NCBI GenBank assembly: GCA_004376375.1
Contig: SOJX01000119.1
Location: 1 to 58,092 of the forward strand
Origin: Planctomycetota bacterium
GTDB taxonomy: Bacteria > Planctomycetota > E44-bin39
Length of the DNA: 58,092 nt
Direction: 5' to 3'
Part shown: in pieces, positions 16,573-24,951 of the stretch
Layout of the letters: each line of letters opens with the position of its first letter
Position numbering within the stretch: position 1 is the first letter of the stretch
Made by a program: the position numbers and the translations under genes
The notes under the pieces: model-generated
Told to the model about the DNA's origin: nothing
What the model saw: only the letters and a program-made list of their open reading frames with translations
Databases searched by the model: none

Positions 16573-17028
16573 TTACTCAGGTTTCAGCAGAAGGTCGATC
16601 TTGATTTTGTTCAGGGGCGTGCGAATAACTTTCAGAATTATAACTTCGCCTCTTTCGGGTTTGCGGAATTCAAGTGTAGTCGAGTCCACATACTCGGATG
16701 AAATTTCCTTCACCCTGGTCCAGCCCATGCTCTCGAGCGCGGTAGTATAAAACCTGACCATGGTATCCCTTCGCGTATCGCCCAGAAGCACGAGCCGCCC
16801 GATTCTGATGGACTCCCACCACGGACAGATATAGGTGAATGATTCGTCAGGCAATACCGTATACCCTTGCGGCAGGTCGATGTCTGAAAAAGCTTCCTGC
16901 GTCCAGTCCTCCCCGCAGCCGGGCGGAAGCTTGTGCTCCGGAAGAAACTTGACATTGCCCGCGCAGCCGAGTGCAAGGCACGCCATGCTGATAAGAGCGG
17001 CAACAACAGGAAGGCTGGAAATTTTCAT
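16573..17028 (-). CDS. Small lipoprotein, function unknown
   Basis: 151 residues from ATG 17028 (AGGGGG upstream). MKISSLPVVAALISMACLALGC is a lipoprotein signal with lipobox L-A-L-G-C. The mature part has GYTVLPDESFTYICPWWESI and a C-terminal alpha/beta-like region (TMVRFYTTALESMGWTRVKE, VDSTTLEFRKPERGEVIIL), which resembles small ferredoxin-like lipoprotein domains in which a peptide steps through a signal pattern of beta-alpha-beta. I do not recognise the family by name. It precedes the FHA protein by only ~45 bp in the opposite sense of transcription order, that is, it lies downstream of it and may be co-transcribed. Confidence 0.75.
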   Translation of the reverse strand: MKISSLPVVAALISMACLALGCAGNVKFLPEHKLPPGCGEDWTQEAFSDIDLPQGYTVLPDESFTYICPWWESIRIGRLVLLGDTRRDTMVRFYTTALESMGWTRVKEISSEYVDSTTLEFRKPERGEVIILKVIRTPLNKIKIDLLLKPE

Positions 17029-17072
17029 CGGGTTCCCCCTCTCAATTGAAGGAAGCGGCAATGCCGCCGCGG

Positions 17073-17450
17073 CTACCGGGCCAGAGAAAGAACGAAACGC
17101 TCTTCAACTCCGATCAGGATGGAATGCTCCCTCCTGTCGAGGTCGTTTATCACGGCCCGTTTTATCTTTTCACCGTCGAGAAAAGTCCCGTTCGAGCTCA
17201 TGTCTTCGATCTCGACGTCGTCGGGAGCATTAAAGTTGACCTTCAGGTGCTTTCGGCTCACCGTGCGAAAACGAAGGTCTATGGTTTCGCCCTGATTCCT
17301 TTTCCGGAGGCTCTTGTACCGCCGGGTCTTTCGCAGCGATATGTCGCAGCTTCTCGAGCGCCCGATAATGACCGATTTTCCTGGCCTGACGGTAAACTCC
17401 TCGTCCTTGACAAACCCGTCGGTCCCTTTTATCCGCAGCAGAATTTTCAC
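17073..17450 (-). CDS. FHA-domain protein
   Basis: A forkhead-associated domain, which binds phosphothreonine peptides: TVRPGKSVIIGRSRSCDISL, TVSRKHLKVNF and IEDMSSNGTFLDGEKI carry the conserved GR, S-x-x-H and NG residues. The start is uncertain. A GTG at 17450 after AAAGGGAAAA gives 125 residues and a domain-only protein. A longer frame begins at 17534, but its first ~20 residues (SDLEKSAIRNPKSAIE) are only translated intergenic repeat. Partner kinases are not visible in the window. Confidence 0.82.
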   Translation of the reverse strand: MKILLRIKGTDGFVKDEEFTVRPGKSVIIGRSRSCDISLRKTRRYKSLRKRNQGETIDLRFRTVSRKHLKVNFNAPDDVEIEDMSSNGTFLDGEKIKRAVINDLDRREHSILIGVEERFVLSLAR

Positions 17451-17480
17451 TTTCCCTTTTCCCGTTGCCGGTTGCTCTTC

Positions 17481-17554
17481 GATTGCGGATTTGGGATTTC
17501 GGATTGCGGATTTCTCCAAATCCGAAATCTGCAATCTGAAATCTGCAATCCGAA
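17481..17554. repeat. GGATTTC-type heptad hairpin
   Basis: GATTGCGGATTTGGGATTTC continuing GGATTGCGGATTT (17481-17513), spacer CTCC, then AAATCCGAAATCTGCAATCT continuing GAAATCTGCAATCCGAAA (17518-17555). The arms are near-perfect reverse complements, giving a stem of about 30 bp. It lies between yebC and the FHA gene and is the same sequence type as 989-1050. Confidence 0.85.
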
Positions 17555-17567
17555 ACCCGCCCCTGCA

Positions 17568-18308
17568 TTATTCGGCAAAAAGCGATTCCGGCAGATCGAA
17601 ATTGGCATAAAGGTTCTGGACGTCGTCGTGGTCCTCTATCTCCTCGATAAGCACAAGCAGCCTTCGCCCCACTTCCTCATCGAGCTTGACCGTTATCGTG
17701 GGAAGGTTGCTGAGCTCCGCGCTTTCGATGGTAAGCCCCTGCTCTTCCAGGGCTTTTCTCACCTTGAACAGCTCGGTCGGTCCGGTAAATATGTCGTAAA
17801 AATCGCCTTCCTTTACCATGTCGTCCGCGCCCGCCTCCAGGACGGCTTCGAGGACGGCGTCCTCCTCAGCCTTGGACGCGTCGATGCGGATAAGGCCGCG
17901 CCTCTGAAACACGTGCCTGACGCAGCCGGTCGTTCCGAGGTTGCCGCCCCGCTTCTCGAATATTTTCCTGATTTCCGGCAGGGTGCGGTTCTTGTTATCC
18001 GTGGCCGCCTCGACCATGATGGCCACGCCGCCGGGTCCGTATCCCTCGAAGGTCAATTCCAGGATTTCGCTGCCGCCCAGCTCGCCTGTTCCGCGCTTTA
18101 TGGCGCGCCGGATATTGTCCTTGGGCATGTTGGCGGCCTTGGCCTTCTCGATTGCCAGCGCAAGGGTCGAGTTGCCGGTCGGGTCGCCGCCGCCGTGTCT
18201 GGCGGCAACTATAATCTTCTTGGCGAGTTTCGAGAAAAGCTTGCCACGTTTTGCATCTACAAGCTTTTTCTTGTGCTTTATGCCGGCCCAGTGTGAATGC
18301 CCGGCCAT
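17568..18308 (-). CDS. YebC/PmpR family protein
   Basis: 246 residues from ATG 18308, preceded by AGGAGTG. Signatures are MAGHSHWAGIKHKKKLVDAK, GNSTLALAIEKAKAANMPKD, IRRAIKRGTGE, LTFEGYGPGGVAIMVEAATD and GGNLGTTGCVRHVF. Family members have been described both as transcription regulators and as factors that relieve ribosome stalling; the role here cannot be chosen from sequence. Length and all three domains are normal. In many genomes this gene precedes ruvC; that is not the case here. Confidence 0.95.
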   Translation of the reverse strand: MAGHSHWAGIKHKKKLVDAKRGKLFSKLAKKIIVAARHGGGDPTGNSTLALAIEKAKAANMPKDNIRRAIKRGTGELGGSEILELTFEGYGPGGVAIMVEAATDNKNRTLPEIRKIFEKRGGNLGTTGCVRHVFQRRGLIRIDASKAEEDAVLEAVLEAGADDMVKEGDFYDIFTGPTELFKVRKALEEQGLTIESAELSNLPTITVKLDEEVGRRLLVLIEEIEDHDDVQNLYANFDLPESLFAE

Positions 18309-18350
18309 TATTTTCACTCCTGTTTTCGGTGCCAACCTGAACGTATTTTC

Positions 18351-18395
18351 GATTTTCTTTCAATCGTAAATCGACAATCGAAAATCGTAAATCAA
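18351..18395. repeat. CGATTTT/AATCGTA heptad array
   Basis: TTTTCGATTTTCTTTCAATCG followed by TAAATCGACAATCGAAAATCG and TAAATC. The first units are reverse complements of the later ones. It ends just before the 3' end of the endonuclease III-like gene. Confidence 0.75.
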
Positions 18396-18398
18396 AAG

Positions 18399-19274
18399 CT
18401 AATGTCTTGCCTTCGAGGCCTTCGCGGATTTCCGCCTCTGTCGGGCCCGCTCGCGCCGCTTCTTCCGCAAAAGTGTTTTCCTGTCAACCGGCTTGCGCCG
18501 TTTCTTCTGAGCCTTGGTTTTTTTCTTCTTTTTTGCCGCAGCTTTCTTCTTGCCTGCCTTGCCGGCAGTTTTTTTGCCCTTTCCGCGCGCCAGGCGCTTC
18601 AACTCCTCCTGCCTGTACGCGCAGAGCGGCTGGAGATCGCACTTCTCGCACAACGGCTCAACTGCCAGGCACGTCCGCTTGCCGTGCTCGATCAGAGCAA
18701 AAAACAGGCGCATGTAGTCCTTTGGCTGAATAAGCCCGGTAACCAGCGAGCGGGTTTCATGATTCTTGGCGGCCGGCCCTGCGAGTCCGAGTCTGCCGAG
18801 AACTCTTTTCGCATGCTCGGTTACCGGAAATTCCTTGTCACTTGCCAGCGTGGAGATAAGAAACCGGGCGCAATCCCAGCGGGCGCCGGGCACGCCCTGA
18901 AAGAATCTCACCACCTCTTCCGGCTCCTCGTCGGCGAGGAAGTCGAGCGACATGCGGTTCTGAGTGGAAAAAATGCCGTTCAGGACTTCCTTTATGGGAA
19001 CGGCGGCCTCCGGCGTTATACTGTGGTTCTGCAGGGTTGCGCCGATTTCGCCGAGGCTCGAGACCCGGACCTCGTTCCAGTCGACATAGTTGTCGCGAAA
19101 GCTCTTGAGGGCCTTGCGGGCGCCGCTCAGGTTTGCATGATAGAAGATATAGTAGAACACGAGCTGCTCGACAAAGCTGTTTCGCTCCGGGAAGTTCCCC
19201 CGGCCGTAACGTTTCTCGAGGCTCGAGATAATCTTTCGCAGCCTCTTTGTCTTCTCTGCCACTGTCAGTCGCAT
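18399..19274 (-). CDS. Endonuclease III-like HhH/4Fe4S protein lacking catalytic residues
   Basis: 291 residues; ATG 19274 follows GGAG. The region 30-220 follows the endonuclease III fold and ends with the iron-sulfur motif C-x6-C-x2-C-x5-C (CLAVEPLCEKCDLQPLCAYR, exact spacing). The helix-hairpin-helix reads FFQGVPGARWDCARFLIS, where active enzymes have the catalytic lysine (GVGRKTA); here no Lys is present. The catalytic aspartate of VDTHVxR is also replaced (FPVTEHAKRVLGRLG). So glycosylase/lyase activity is unlikely, and it may only bind DNA. About 75 residues of Lys/Arg-rich tail follow, which would strengthen DNA binding. Confidence 0.82.
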   Translation of the reverse strand: MRLTVAEKTKRLRKIISSLEKRYGRGNFPERNSFVEQLVFYYIFYHANLSGARKALKSFRDNYVDWNEVRVSSLGEIGATLQNHSITPEAAVPIKEVLNGIFSTQNRMSLDFLADEEPEEVVRFFQGVPGARWDCARFLISTLASDKEFPVTEHAKRVLGRLGLAGPAAKNHETRSLVTGLIQPKDYMRLFFALIEHGKRTCLAVEPLCEKCDLQPLCAYRQEELKRLARGKGKKTAGKAGKKKAAAKKKKKTKAQKKRRKPVDRKTLLRKKRRERARQRRKSAKASKARH

Positions 19275-19379
19275 GTTTTCTCCACAGATGCCGCTGACGG
19301 CATCTTACGTAACCTTATTTTAGTCTTGAAACAAAAGAGTGTCAACCGGTTTTACTGCGCGGAAGTATTTTCCGTCAGA

Positions 19380-20810
19380 TTAACTGACGTCTATAACGTC
19401 ATCCTTTTTGAAGCGCGTCATCTCAACAATGCTCAGCCGTTTCGAAGGGTCGCCTGTGAGCCCGGCCTCGATTTCGCCGCGTTTGCCGGCATAACCTTCC
19501 CGCCCCATCAGGGCGTAAGCCGCAACCTTCCCCGCCTCGACTCCCGGCTGATCGAACGCGTTTATGTTGTACAGCCTGCCCGAATAAGCGGTCACCATCT
19601 CAAAAAAGTGCAGGAGCGCGCCCACTGTCTGCTCGTTGATTTCGGCGGCCTCCAGTACAAAACACGGCCGCTTTGCGTCCCGGAGCGCGGCCAGTGTGCC
19701 GGTTGCCTCCGCATCCATCAGCTTTTCAATCGTAGAGCCCGCAAGGTATCCGCAGCTCCCGAGGTCGGAGAAAAGGTCCGGTATGCCGACCGACTCGCGG
19801 AAACCGGAAACCCTGAGAAACGTGAAAAGCTTATTGTTCGGCCCTTCGGTATAAAGCTGGACCTGCGAGTGCTGGTCGGTGGTGCCGAGGGCCTTTATCG
19901 GCGTCTGTCCGGTGTGGACTTCGTTCCCCTCGATATCATTCTTTTTGCCGAGCGACTCCGCCCACAGCTGCCTGTACCAGTCGGCAATATCCCTCAGGGC
20001 ATGCGAATACGGCATCAGCACGCTCATCGTCTTGCCTTTTTCAGTATCAAGCAGGTATTTCATCAATGCGTAAGCGAAAGCGGGATCGTCATCTGCCTGG
20101 CGTTTGCTGAGTGCAAGATCGGCAAACTGCGCGCCTTCGAGAACCTTCTCAATCGAGATGCCTGAAACGGCTGCCGAAAGCAGCCCCACCGGCGAAAACA
20201 CGCTGAAACGCCCGCCCACGCCCGGGGGGACCTCGAGCGAAACCAGGTTATGCTTTTCGACAAGCTTGCGCAGGTCGCCTTTTTCCGGGTCGGTTGTGGC
20301 GACGATATGCTTCGTCCATTCGTCTCCGAGCGCGTCCTTCAGCCAGCCCGCAAAAACGAGCATGTTGGCCATTGTCTCGGCGGTCGAGCCGGACTTGGTT
20401 ATCACGTTTACGCACGTTTTCGCGGGATCGAGGGTTTCAAGAAGCCCTGCCGTACGCTCGGGATCGATGTTGTCGAGGAAAAACATCCTCGGTTTTTCGC
20501 GAAGATTATATTGCGGATGCCTCAGCGCCGAATGGAGCGCAATACAGCCGAGAGCGGAACCGCCGATACCGAGAACCACAAAATTCTCAAAGCGGTCGCG
20601 AATATTCGCCGCCACTTCGGCCACTTTCCCGGCCATCTCAGAGTCGTAGGGCAGGTCGAGAAAGGCAAGCCCGCCTGCGCGCCGCTCCTTGACGATTTCG
20701 TGCGTTATACCGCCGTAACGGTTGATGCATAGCTCGAGGTCGGCCTCTTCTATGCCGTGTTTCGAGCCGATGGCATCGGCCATTGCGCCAGAAATGTCGA
20801 GGGTCAGCAT
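19380..20810 (-). CDS. pgi: Glucose-6-phosphate isomerase
   Basis: 476 residues from ATG 20810, preceded by GGGAGGGG. It interconverts glucose 6-phosphate and fructose 6-phosphate. Clear signatures: FVVLGIGGSALGCIALHSAL, VITKSGSTAETMANML, PGVGGRFSVFSPVGLLSA (PGI signature 1) and DQHSQVQLYTEGPNNKLFTF. The C-terminal GKVAAYALMGREGYAGKRGE is also typical. It belongs to the shorter bacterial/thermophile-type PGI (about 450 residues) rather than the 550-residue E. coli form. Next to it lies a >300-bp repeat-rich gap. Confidence 0.96.
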   Translation of the reverse strand: MLTLDISGAMADAIGSKHGIEEADLELCINRYGGITHEIVKERRAGGLAFLDLPYDSEMAGKVAEVAANIRDRFENFVVLGIGGSALGCIALHSALRHPQYNLREKPRMFFLDNIDPERTAGLLETLDPAKTCVNVITKSGSTAETMANMLVFAGWLKDALGDEWTKHIVATTDPEKGDLRKLVEKHNLVSLEVPPGVGGRFSVFSPVGLLSAAVSGISIEKVLEGAQFADLALSKRQADDDPAFAYALMKYLLDTEKGKTMSVLMPYSHALRDIADWYRQLWAESLGKKNDIEGNEVHTGQTPIKALGTTDQHSQVQLYTEGPNNKLFTFLRVSGFRESVGIPDLFSDLGSCGYLAGSTIEKLMDAEATGTLAALRDAKRPCFVLEAAEINEQTVGALLHFFEMVTAYSGRLYNINAFDQPGVEAGKVAAYALMGREGYAGKRGEIEAGLTGDPSKRLSIVEMTRFKKDDVIDVS

Positions 20811-21187
20811 AGCCCCTCCCCTGGAAAACGCCTGACTCGGTTGACTCTGGAAACAAGATTGTAGACATCCATGTCGCAAAATGCAATGGAATTATGAATT
20901 GTGAATTATGAAAACTTCTGACTCGATACTCGGTACTTGGTACTTGGTACTTGGTACTTGGTACTTGGTATTTGGTACTTGGTACTTCTTTTCCCTTATC
21001 TCCTTGTTTCCTTTTTTAATAACAGAAGGGCGGATTTGAGATCGGTTTCCTCATCCGGCCCAAACCCGCCCTCATGTAGGGAGAGAGAATATATGAAGCT
21101 GTATTCGTCCTCCAAGGGAGGGAAGTATCAGGCAACTGAAACAAAATGAAAACTACGTGTCATTATCAGCAGCCCGGCGCCTTTTCG
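20811..21187. repeat. Intergenic heptad arrays (GGTACTT type)
   Basis: No gene seen. 20890-20912 has GAATTATGAATTGTGAATTATG. 20926-20988 is a very regular array of GGTACTT (CTCGGTACTTGGTACTTGGT repeated, with one GGTATTT). 20996-21015 has CTCCTTGTTTCCTTTT. 21040-21110 is unique sequence including CCCGCCCTCATGTAGGGAG. Confidence 0.8.
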
Positions 21188-21772
21188 TCATGGGCCGAGC
21201 TTCGCATCCAGAAGGCCTCCAAGATACGCGATAAGATCCAGCAAAGCCTGTGGGGCCTCGGGCTCCGCACCCAGCACAGCGGTTACGCTGCCCATGTCTA
21301 CGCCGTCGCCGAAATTCTGTAACTTACATGTCACGGTACAGGTTACGACGTTGCCGCCGATGCCGCCGCACGAGTAGCTCGGCTCCAGGTTGAAAAAGTC
21401 GGCGGTGCGGATGAGGTCGATAACGTTGTAGTATTCCTGCTCGGTTACGGTTCCGGCCTGCGGCGGTTCGCCCGACGGGTTGGGAAAATCCTTGCGGTCG
21501 TAAGTGCATGAGAAATCATCTAAAAGGTCCATAAAGTCGACGGTATAATAGCGCACCCTGGGCGATGCGTTCCGGCGAGTGAAAACGACCTCGCCTACAT
21601 CGAGGTCCATGGGGTTCGTACCGGTCGAGGTTCCGGTACCGGTTCCAGTCCCGGTTGTGGTTGCCGGGGGGAGAATGAGTTTTTTCTTGTCTTTACTGCA
21701 TCCTGCGATTGAAACAGCAGTTAGTGCTGCTATGCAAACAGCAATATAAATCAAGCCAAACCGTCTCTTCAT
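21188..21772 (-). CDS. Lipoprotein with Gly-Thr linker
   Basis: 194 residues; ATG 21772 follows GGAGGG. MKRRFGLIYIAVCIAALTAV then SIAGC is a lipoprotein signal with lipobox. After KDKKK a linker TTTGTGTGTGTSTGT separates the lipid anchor from a domain containing six cysteines (FSCTYDRKDFP, SYSCGGIGGNVVTCTVTCKL) that could form disulfides. No known domain is recognised. It is the most downstream of three consecutive minus-strand lipoprotein genes with the same linker type. Stop codon TGA. Confidence 0.8.
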   Translation of the reverse strand: MKRRFGLIYIAVCIAALTAVSIAGCSKDKKKLILPPATTTGTGTGTGTSTGTNPMDLDVGEVVFTRRNASPRVRYYTVDFMDLLDDFSCTYDRKDFPNPSGEPPQAGTVTEQEYYNVIDLIRTADFFNLEPSYSCGGIGGNVVTCTVTCKLQNFGDGVDMGSVTAVLGAEPEAPQALLDLIAYLGGLLDAKLGP

Positions 21773-21798
21773 TGCCCAATCCCTCCTTTTCCATGAAC

Positions 21799-22518
21799 TT
21801 ATGGCGTATCCTGGATATCAATATTACATTCCGGCGCGGGTCCCGGGTCCTGGCCCGTATGCGACCAGCCCGCGTACCGCTTGAGAATGTAATTCTCCCA
21901 GCAGGGATCGCCCGCGTTGCAGTCGTTTGCGTCGCAGTAATGCCTGTTGTTGTATGGGTTGTACATTGCCATGCTGCAGACTTTGCAGTAGTATTCCTCG
22001 TTCTGCCTGCCAAATACGGCGTGGCCCCACTCGTGGAGGAACACGTGGATGACAATCGGGTTTCTGAGGCCTATCTGCCAGCCTTTCGGCCCCATGCCGT
22101 GATAGGTCGTGCCGACCGAGCCGATTCCTGCGCCGCCGATCAGTATGTCCATCCCCGAGCCGTCCGAATCGTCCGCCAGGACCTGGTCTCCAAGGCACAT
22201 ATTGCCGTCAGTTGCCAGGTACATCCCATTGTTCGCATCCCTTATTTTATCAGCGTGCGCTTCAAGCGCGGACATTTCCACGTTCGGTCCCACGGCCCAG
22301 CCGAGATTGACCTTGACCACGTTCGCCGAAGGAGGACCGCCAGTTCCTGTGCCAGTTCCGGTGCCTGTGCCTGTACCGGTGGTGTTTCCGCCGCCGGTGC
22401 TTCCGCCGCCGCCTGCGCCGGCTTTGCTGGATTTGCCGCTGCCGCCTCCGCAGCCGGGCACGGCGATAATCAGGCCGAATACTGTTACGATAACGGCAAG
22501 GGTGGTGAGCTTTTTCAT
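21799..22518 (-). CDS. Lipoprotein with HExxH zinc-metallopeptidase motif
   Basis: 239 residues from ATG 22518. Signal peptide and lipobox MKKLTTLAVIVTVFGLIIAV-PGC, then a Gly/Ser/Thr linker with (GT)7. The C-terminal half contains IVIHVFLHEWGHAVFGRQN, an H-E-x-x-H zinc motif, and a Cys-rich tail (YYCKVCSMAMYN, HYCDANDCNAGDPCWE). The architecture suggests an exported metallopeptidase with a disulfide-stabilised end, but the third zinc ligand is not assigned. The next gene upstream (22544) is a paralogue with the same layout, so the pair arose by duplication. Confidence 0.82.
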   Translation of the reverse strand: MKKLTTLAVIVTVFGLIIAVPGCGGGSGKSSKAGAGGGGSTGGGNTTGTGTGTGTGTGTGGPPSANVVKVNLGWAVGPNVEMSALEAHADKIRDANNGMYLATDGNMCLGDQVLADDSDGSGMDILIGGAGIGSVGTTYHGMGPKGWQIGLRNPIVIHVFLHEWGHAVFGRQNEEYYCKVCSMAMYNPYNNRHYCDANDCNAGDPCWENYILKRYAGWSHTGQDPGPAPECNIDIQDTP

Positions 22519-22543
22519 TTTCTTCTCCCGGCTTTCCGTTCCT

Positions 22544-23248
22544 CTAGGGCTGAATAGACGCATTGACCGCCGGCGCGGGTCCGGGGTCCGTGCCGGTGTT
22601 GGTCCAGCTGGGATACTGCTTGAGTATGTAGGGCTCCCAGCACGGGGAACCGCCGTTACATTCGGCCTCGTTGCAGTAATGCAGCTTCTGGGTGGGCATG
22701 ATAACGCCCATGACGCAGTTGCCGCAGCTGTATTCCTCGGTGTGCTTGTTGAACCTGGCGTGGCAGTACTCGTGCAGGAAAGCGTCTGTAAAAAACCCGC
22801 CCGGCAGCATTATGCGGCCGCCGCCCGACATGCCGGACATCACGCCGCCGTTGGAGGTCGAGGGCCCGCTTTTCGAGTAAAGCGTTACGGTACCGCTCGT
22901 TCCGCTGTTCAGGGTAACGTTGCGCAGGTACATCTGGCCCTCGGTCGACTTGAAGAGGCCGGCCGCGGCCCGCTGCACTTCAGAGACGTAGCTTTCAAGA
23001 AACGCCTGGTCGACCTGGACGTAAGTGGGATGAAAGGAGAATGTCATATCTACGGCAACCGCGCCAGCCGGGCCTGTACCGGTTCCGGTCCCGGTTCCGG
23101 TTCCAGTTCCGGTGCCGGTTCCTGTGCCTGTTCCTGTGCCGCCGCCACCGCCGCCGCGGCTCGATTTGCTGCCACCGCCGCAGCCGGGGATGCAAAGAGC
23201 GAGGCTAAATGCTGCCAGGATAATGGTTAGCGTGGTGAATCGTTTCAT
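22544..23248 (-). CDS. Lipoprotein with HExxH motif, paralogue of 21799
   Basis: 234 residues; ATG 23248 follows GGAGAGG. Lipobox in SLALCIPGC, then a Gly-rich stretch and an uninterrupted (GT)11 linker encoded by hexanucleotide repeats at about 23078-23142. The domain contains FFTDAFLHEYCHARFNKHTE, giving H-E-x-x-H, and EYSCGNCVMGVIMP, HYCNEAECNGGSPCWEPYIL, matching the downstream paralogue position by position. Both end with the pattern GTDPGPAP or GQDPGPAP. A surface metallopeptidase is likely; substrate unknown. Confidence 0.82.
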   Translation of the reverse strand: MKRFTTLTIILAAFSLALCIPGCGGGSKSSRGGGGGGTGTGTGTGTGTGTGTGTGTGTGPAGAVAVDMTFSFHPTYVQVDQAFLESYVSEVQRAAAGLFKSTEGQMYLRNVTLNSGTSGTVTLYSKSGPSTSNGGVMSGMSGGGRIMLPGGFFTDAFLHEYCHARFNKHTEEYSCGNCVMGVIMPTQKLHYCNEAECNGGSPCWEPYILKQYPSWTNTGTDPGPAPAVNASIQP

Positions 23249-24086
23249 GACGTCCTCTCCCTATTTTGCAGTTTGCTTTGCCTGTCTCTCCATCTGCCGC
23301 GAATACTTACCTTATATATAATCAATATTTATGCCAATAGATGACGCCGGCCGTGGATTGTGCCAACTCCTTATTATTCAGGGGATTGTGCGCACGAGGG
23401 CTTTTGGGTCACATTAGATGGCAACCAGTTGCATGTTATATTTTGAAAAGGTGTCACAATTTGACACAGGCTGGCATGAGTAGAAATGGGGCGAAAATTG
23501 TCTAATTAATGTGTCGCTTTTTTGTTTAATTGGCGGAAATCAGGAGTTGAAGATGTAAAAGTTTTGTAAAAATATCATGAAAATTCCGGAAAAATAGGCC
23601 GAGTAAAGGCCAACTAAAGGCGGTTGGAGGCGAGCAAAGTGGGTGCATCAGGCCGCAACCGGGAGGTATCGGTTGCGAAAGGGCAATATTTGTCCTTTTT
23701 TTGTGACAGTTTTACCGGTTTTGTAACGCGAAAATTTTTAGGCATGGTTTTTGTCGGGAGTTAAAAGTTTAAAGTGTAATCTGAAGTTACATGTTAACTT
23801 TTAACTTAAGACTTTTAACTTGGAACTTCTGACTTTATTTCCTGATTTTTCCCGATTCGCAGAATGAGAAAAGATTGGTTTTTGGTTTTTAGTCTTTGGT
23901 TTTTGGTTAACCAATAACTAAGAACTAATAACCAAGAACTATTCTTCCGATTTTTGGCCTACAAACCTACAACCTGAAACCTGCAACCTGATTTTCCCGG
24001 CCGAATGACTGAGTGAGTTTTTAAGGAGTTAAGTATTGTTTCCCCAGAATTTTCGAGCTTTTCAAAATTATAATAGAAAGAAATAA
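23249..24086. repeat. AT-rich intergenic region with three heptad-type hairpins
   Basis: No gene is recognised in 840 bp. 23762-23835 has AGTTAAAAGTTTAAAGTG paired with TGTTAACTTTTAACTTAAG and CTTTTAACTTGGAACTTC. 23872-23942 has GGTTTTTGGTTTTTAGTC and its inverted partner AACCAATAACTAAGAACTAA meeting at GGTTAACC. 23960-23992 has ACAAACCTACAACCTGAAAC continuing CTGCAACCTG. The rest is AT-rich unique sequence. Confidence 0.7.
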
Positions 24087-24500
24087 TTAGGGTGCGTTCC
24101 CGGAATCTTCTGGGGTGAGTTTTTTAATTATATCATCGGTATTTGAGCTTTCTCTTCCATACTTATTATAAAGAAATCCAGTAGTAATACCTGCTAACAA
24201 AGCAATAAGCGCTACAAGCGATAGCCAAAAACCACATTGAAATCCCGCTTTATCAAAGTCTATTGTAGCTAATGCAACAATAAGAGAGATTAACGCCCCA
24301 AGCGTTATTCCCAAAGGCCCAATCCAAAGATGCTTTTTCCCGATTTTATCTGCATGTTCATTAAGAACATTTCTTAATTTTGAGCGGTTTGTTTTTATTA
24401 ATTCTTCAGCAGATGTATCATGTACAGTTATAATCTCAATCTTATCTGCGGAAGTCGATGAGAATTCTGCTTCATTATTTGAATTTATATTATTTGTCAT
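24087..24500 (-). CDS. Hypothetical two-TM protein in AT-rich stretch
   Basis: 137 residues; ATG 24500 follows AGAGG. An Asn/Ser-rich hydrophilic N-terminus (about 55 residues) is followed by two hydrophobic segments, IGPLGITLGALISLIVALA and FWLSLVALIALLAGITTGFL, and a short polar tail. Family not recognised. It overlaps the 3' end of the upstream gene by 11 bp, which suggests translational coupling. The base composition is clearly more AT-rich than the housekeeping genes, which fits an acquired segment. Confidence 0.7.
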   Translation of the reverse strand: MTNNINSNNEAEFSSTSADKIEIITVHDTSAEELIKTNRSKLRNVLNEHADKIGKKHLWIGPLGITLGALISLIVALATIDFDKAGFQCGFWLSLVALIALLAGITTGFLYNKYGRESSNTDDIIKKLTPEDSGNAP

Positions 24501-24765
24501 GTTTTTCCTCTGGCTTTTTTAATAACCCAAGCGAGCCAAGGGCATGACATACAGTATAACCGCAATGATCACATACGATAACAGCTAAAGGCAGGGAACG
24601 TCCTCCCAATTGTGTAACTGACATGTCATTTGAAATTGGCATAACAAAATATGCATCCAATACAGTAAAATTACTTCTATGACATCTAGAGCATGGAATA
24701 ATTGCTCCGCGCTCCTTCAGTTTATCGGCAATGAGACTTCTTTCTTCGTCAGAAAGCCATTCCAT
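24490..24765 (-). CDS. Small zinc-ribbon-like protein
   Basis: 91 residues; ATG 24765 follows AAGGA. Two C-x-x-C pairs, PCSRCHRSNF (about residue 25) and VCDHCGYTVCHALG (about residue 68), form a likely zinc ribbon. Between them is a hydrophobic beta-rich segment. The N-terminus (SDEERSLIADKLKERGA) is helical. It resembles small conserved zinc-ribbon hypothetical proteins found in accessory regions. Its end overlaps the next gene (two-TM protein). Confidence 0.75.
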   Translation of the reverse strand: MEWLSDEERSLIADKLKERGAIIPCSRCHRSNFTVLDAYFVMPISNDMSVTQLGGRSLPLAVIVCDHCGYTVCHALGSLGLLKKPEEKHDK

Positions 24766-24837
24766 CTCATTTCCTTTCTTTATTCATAGGTATTTGTCAA
24801 ATACTAGTAATTGATGTTGTGTTATGCAAGCGAAATA

Positions 24838-24951
24838 TTACAGCTTGATAATAAGCGCAAGGAAAACGAGCAGGATTACAATCACAAAGATAATTGCCCA
24901 GGTTGAAGCTCGTATTTTGATTTCAAATGACTCATTAGGTTTGTTGCTCAT
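24838..24951 (-). CDS. 37-residue single-TM protein
   Basis: ATG 24951 follows a near-perfect ribosome binding site, GGAGGTAACA. The product MSNKPNESFEIKIRASTW is followed by about 17 hydrophobic residues (AIIFVIVILLVFLALII) and ends KL. The strong start signal and clean membrane segment argue that it is real despite its length. It lies ~70 bp upstream of the zinc-ribbon gene on the same strand, so the three may form one small operon. Function unknown. Confidence 0.65.
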   Translation of the reverse strand: MSNKPNESFEIKIRASTWAIIFVIVILLVFLALIIKL

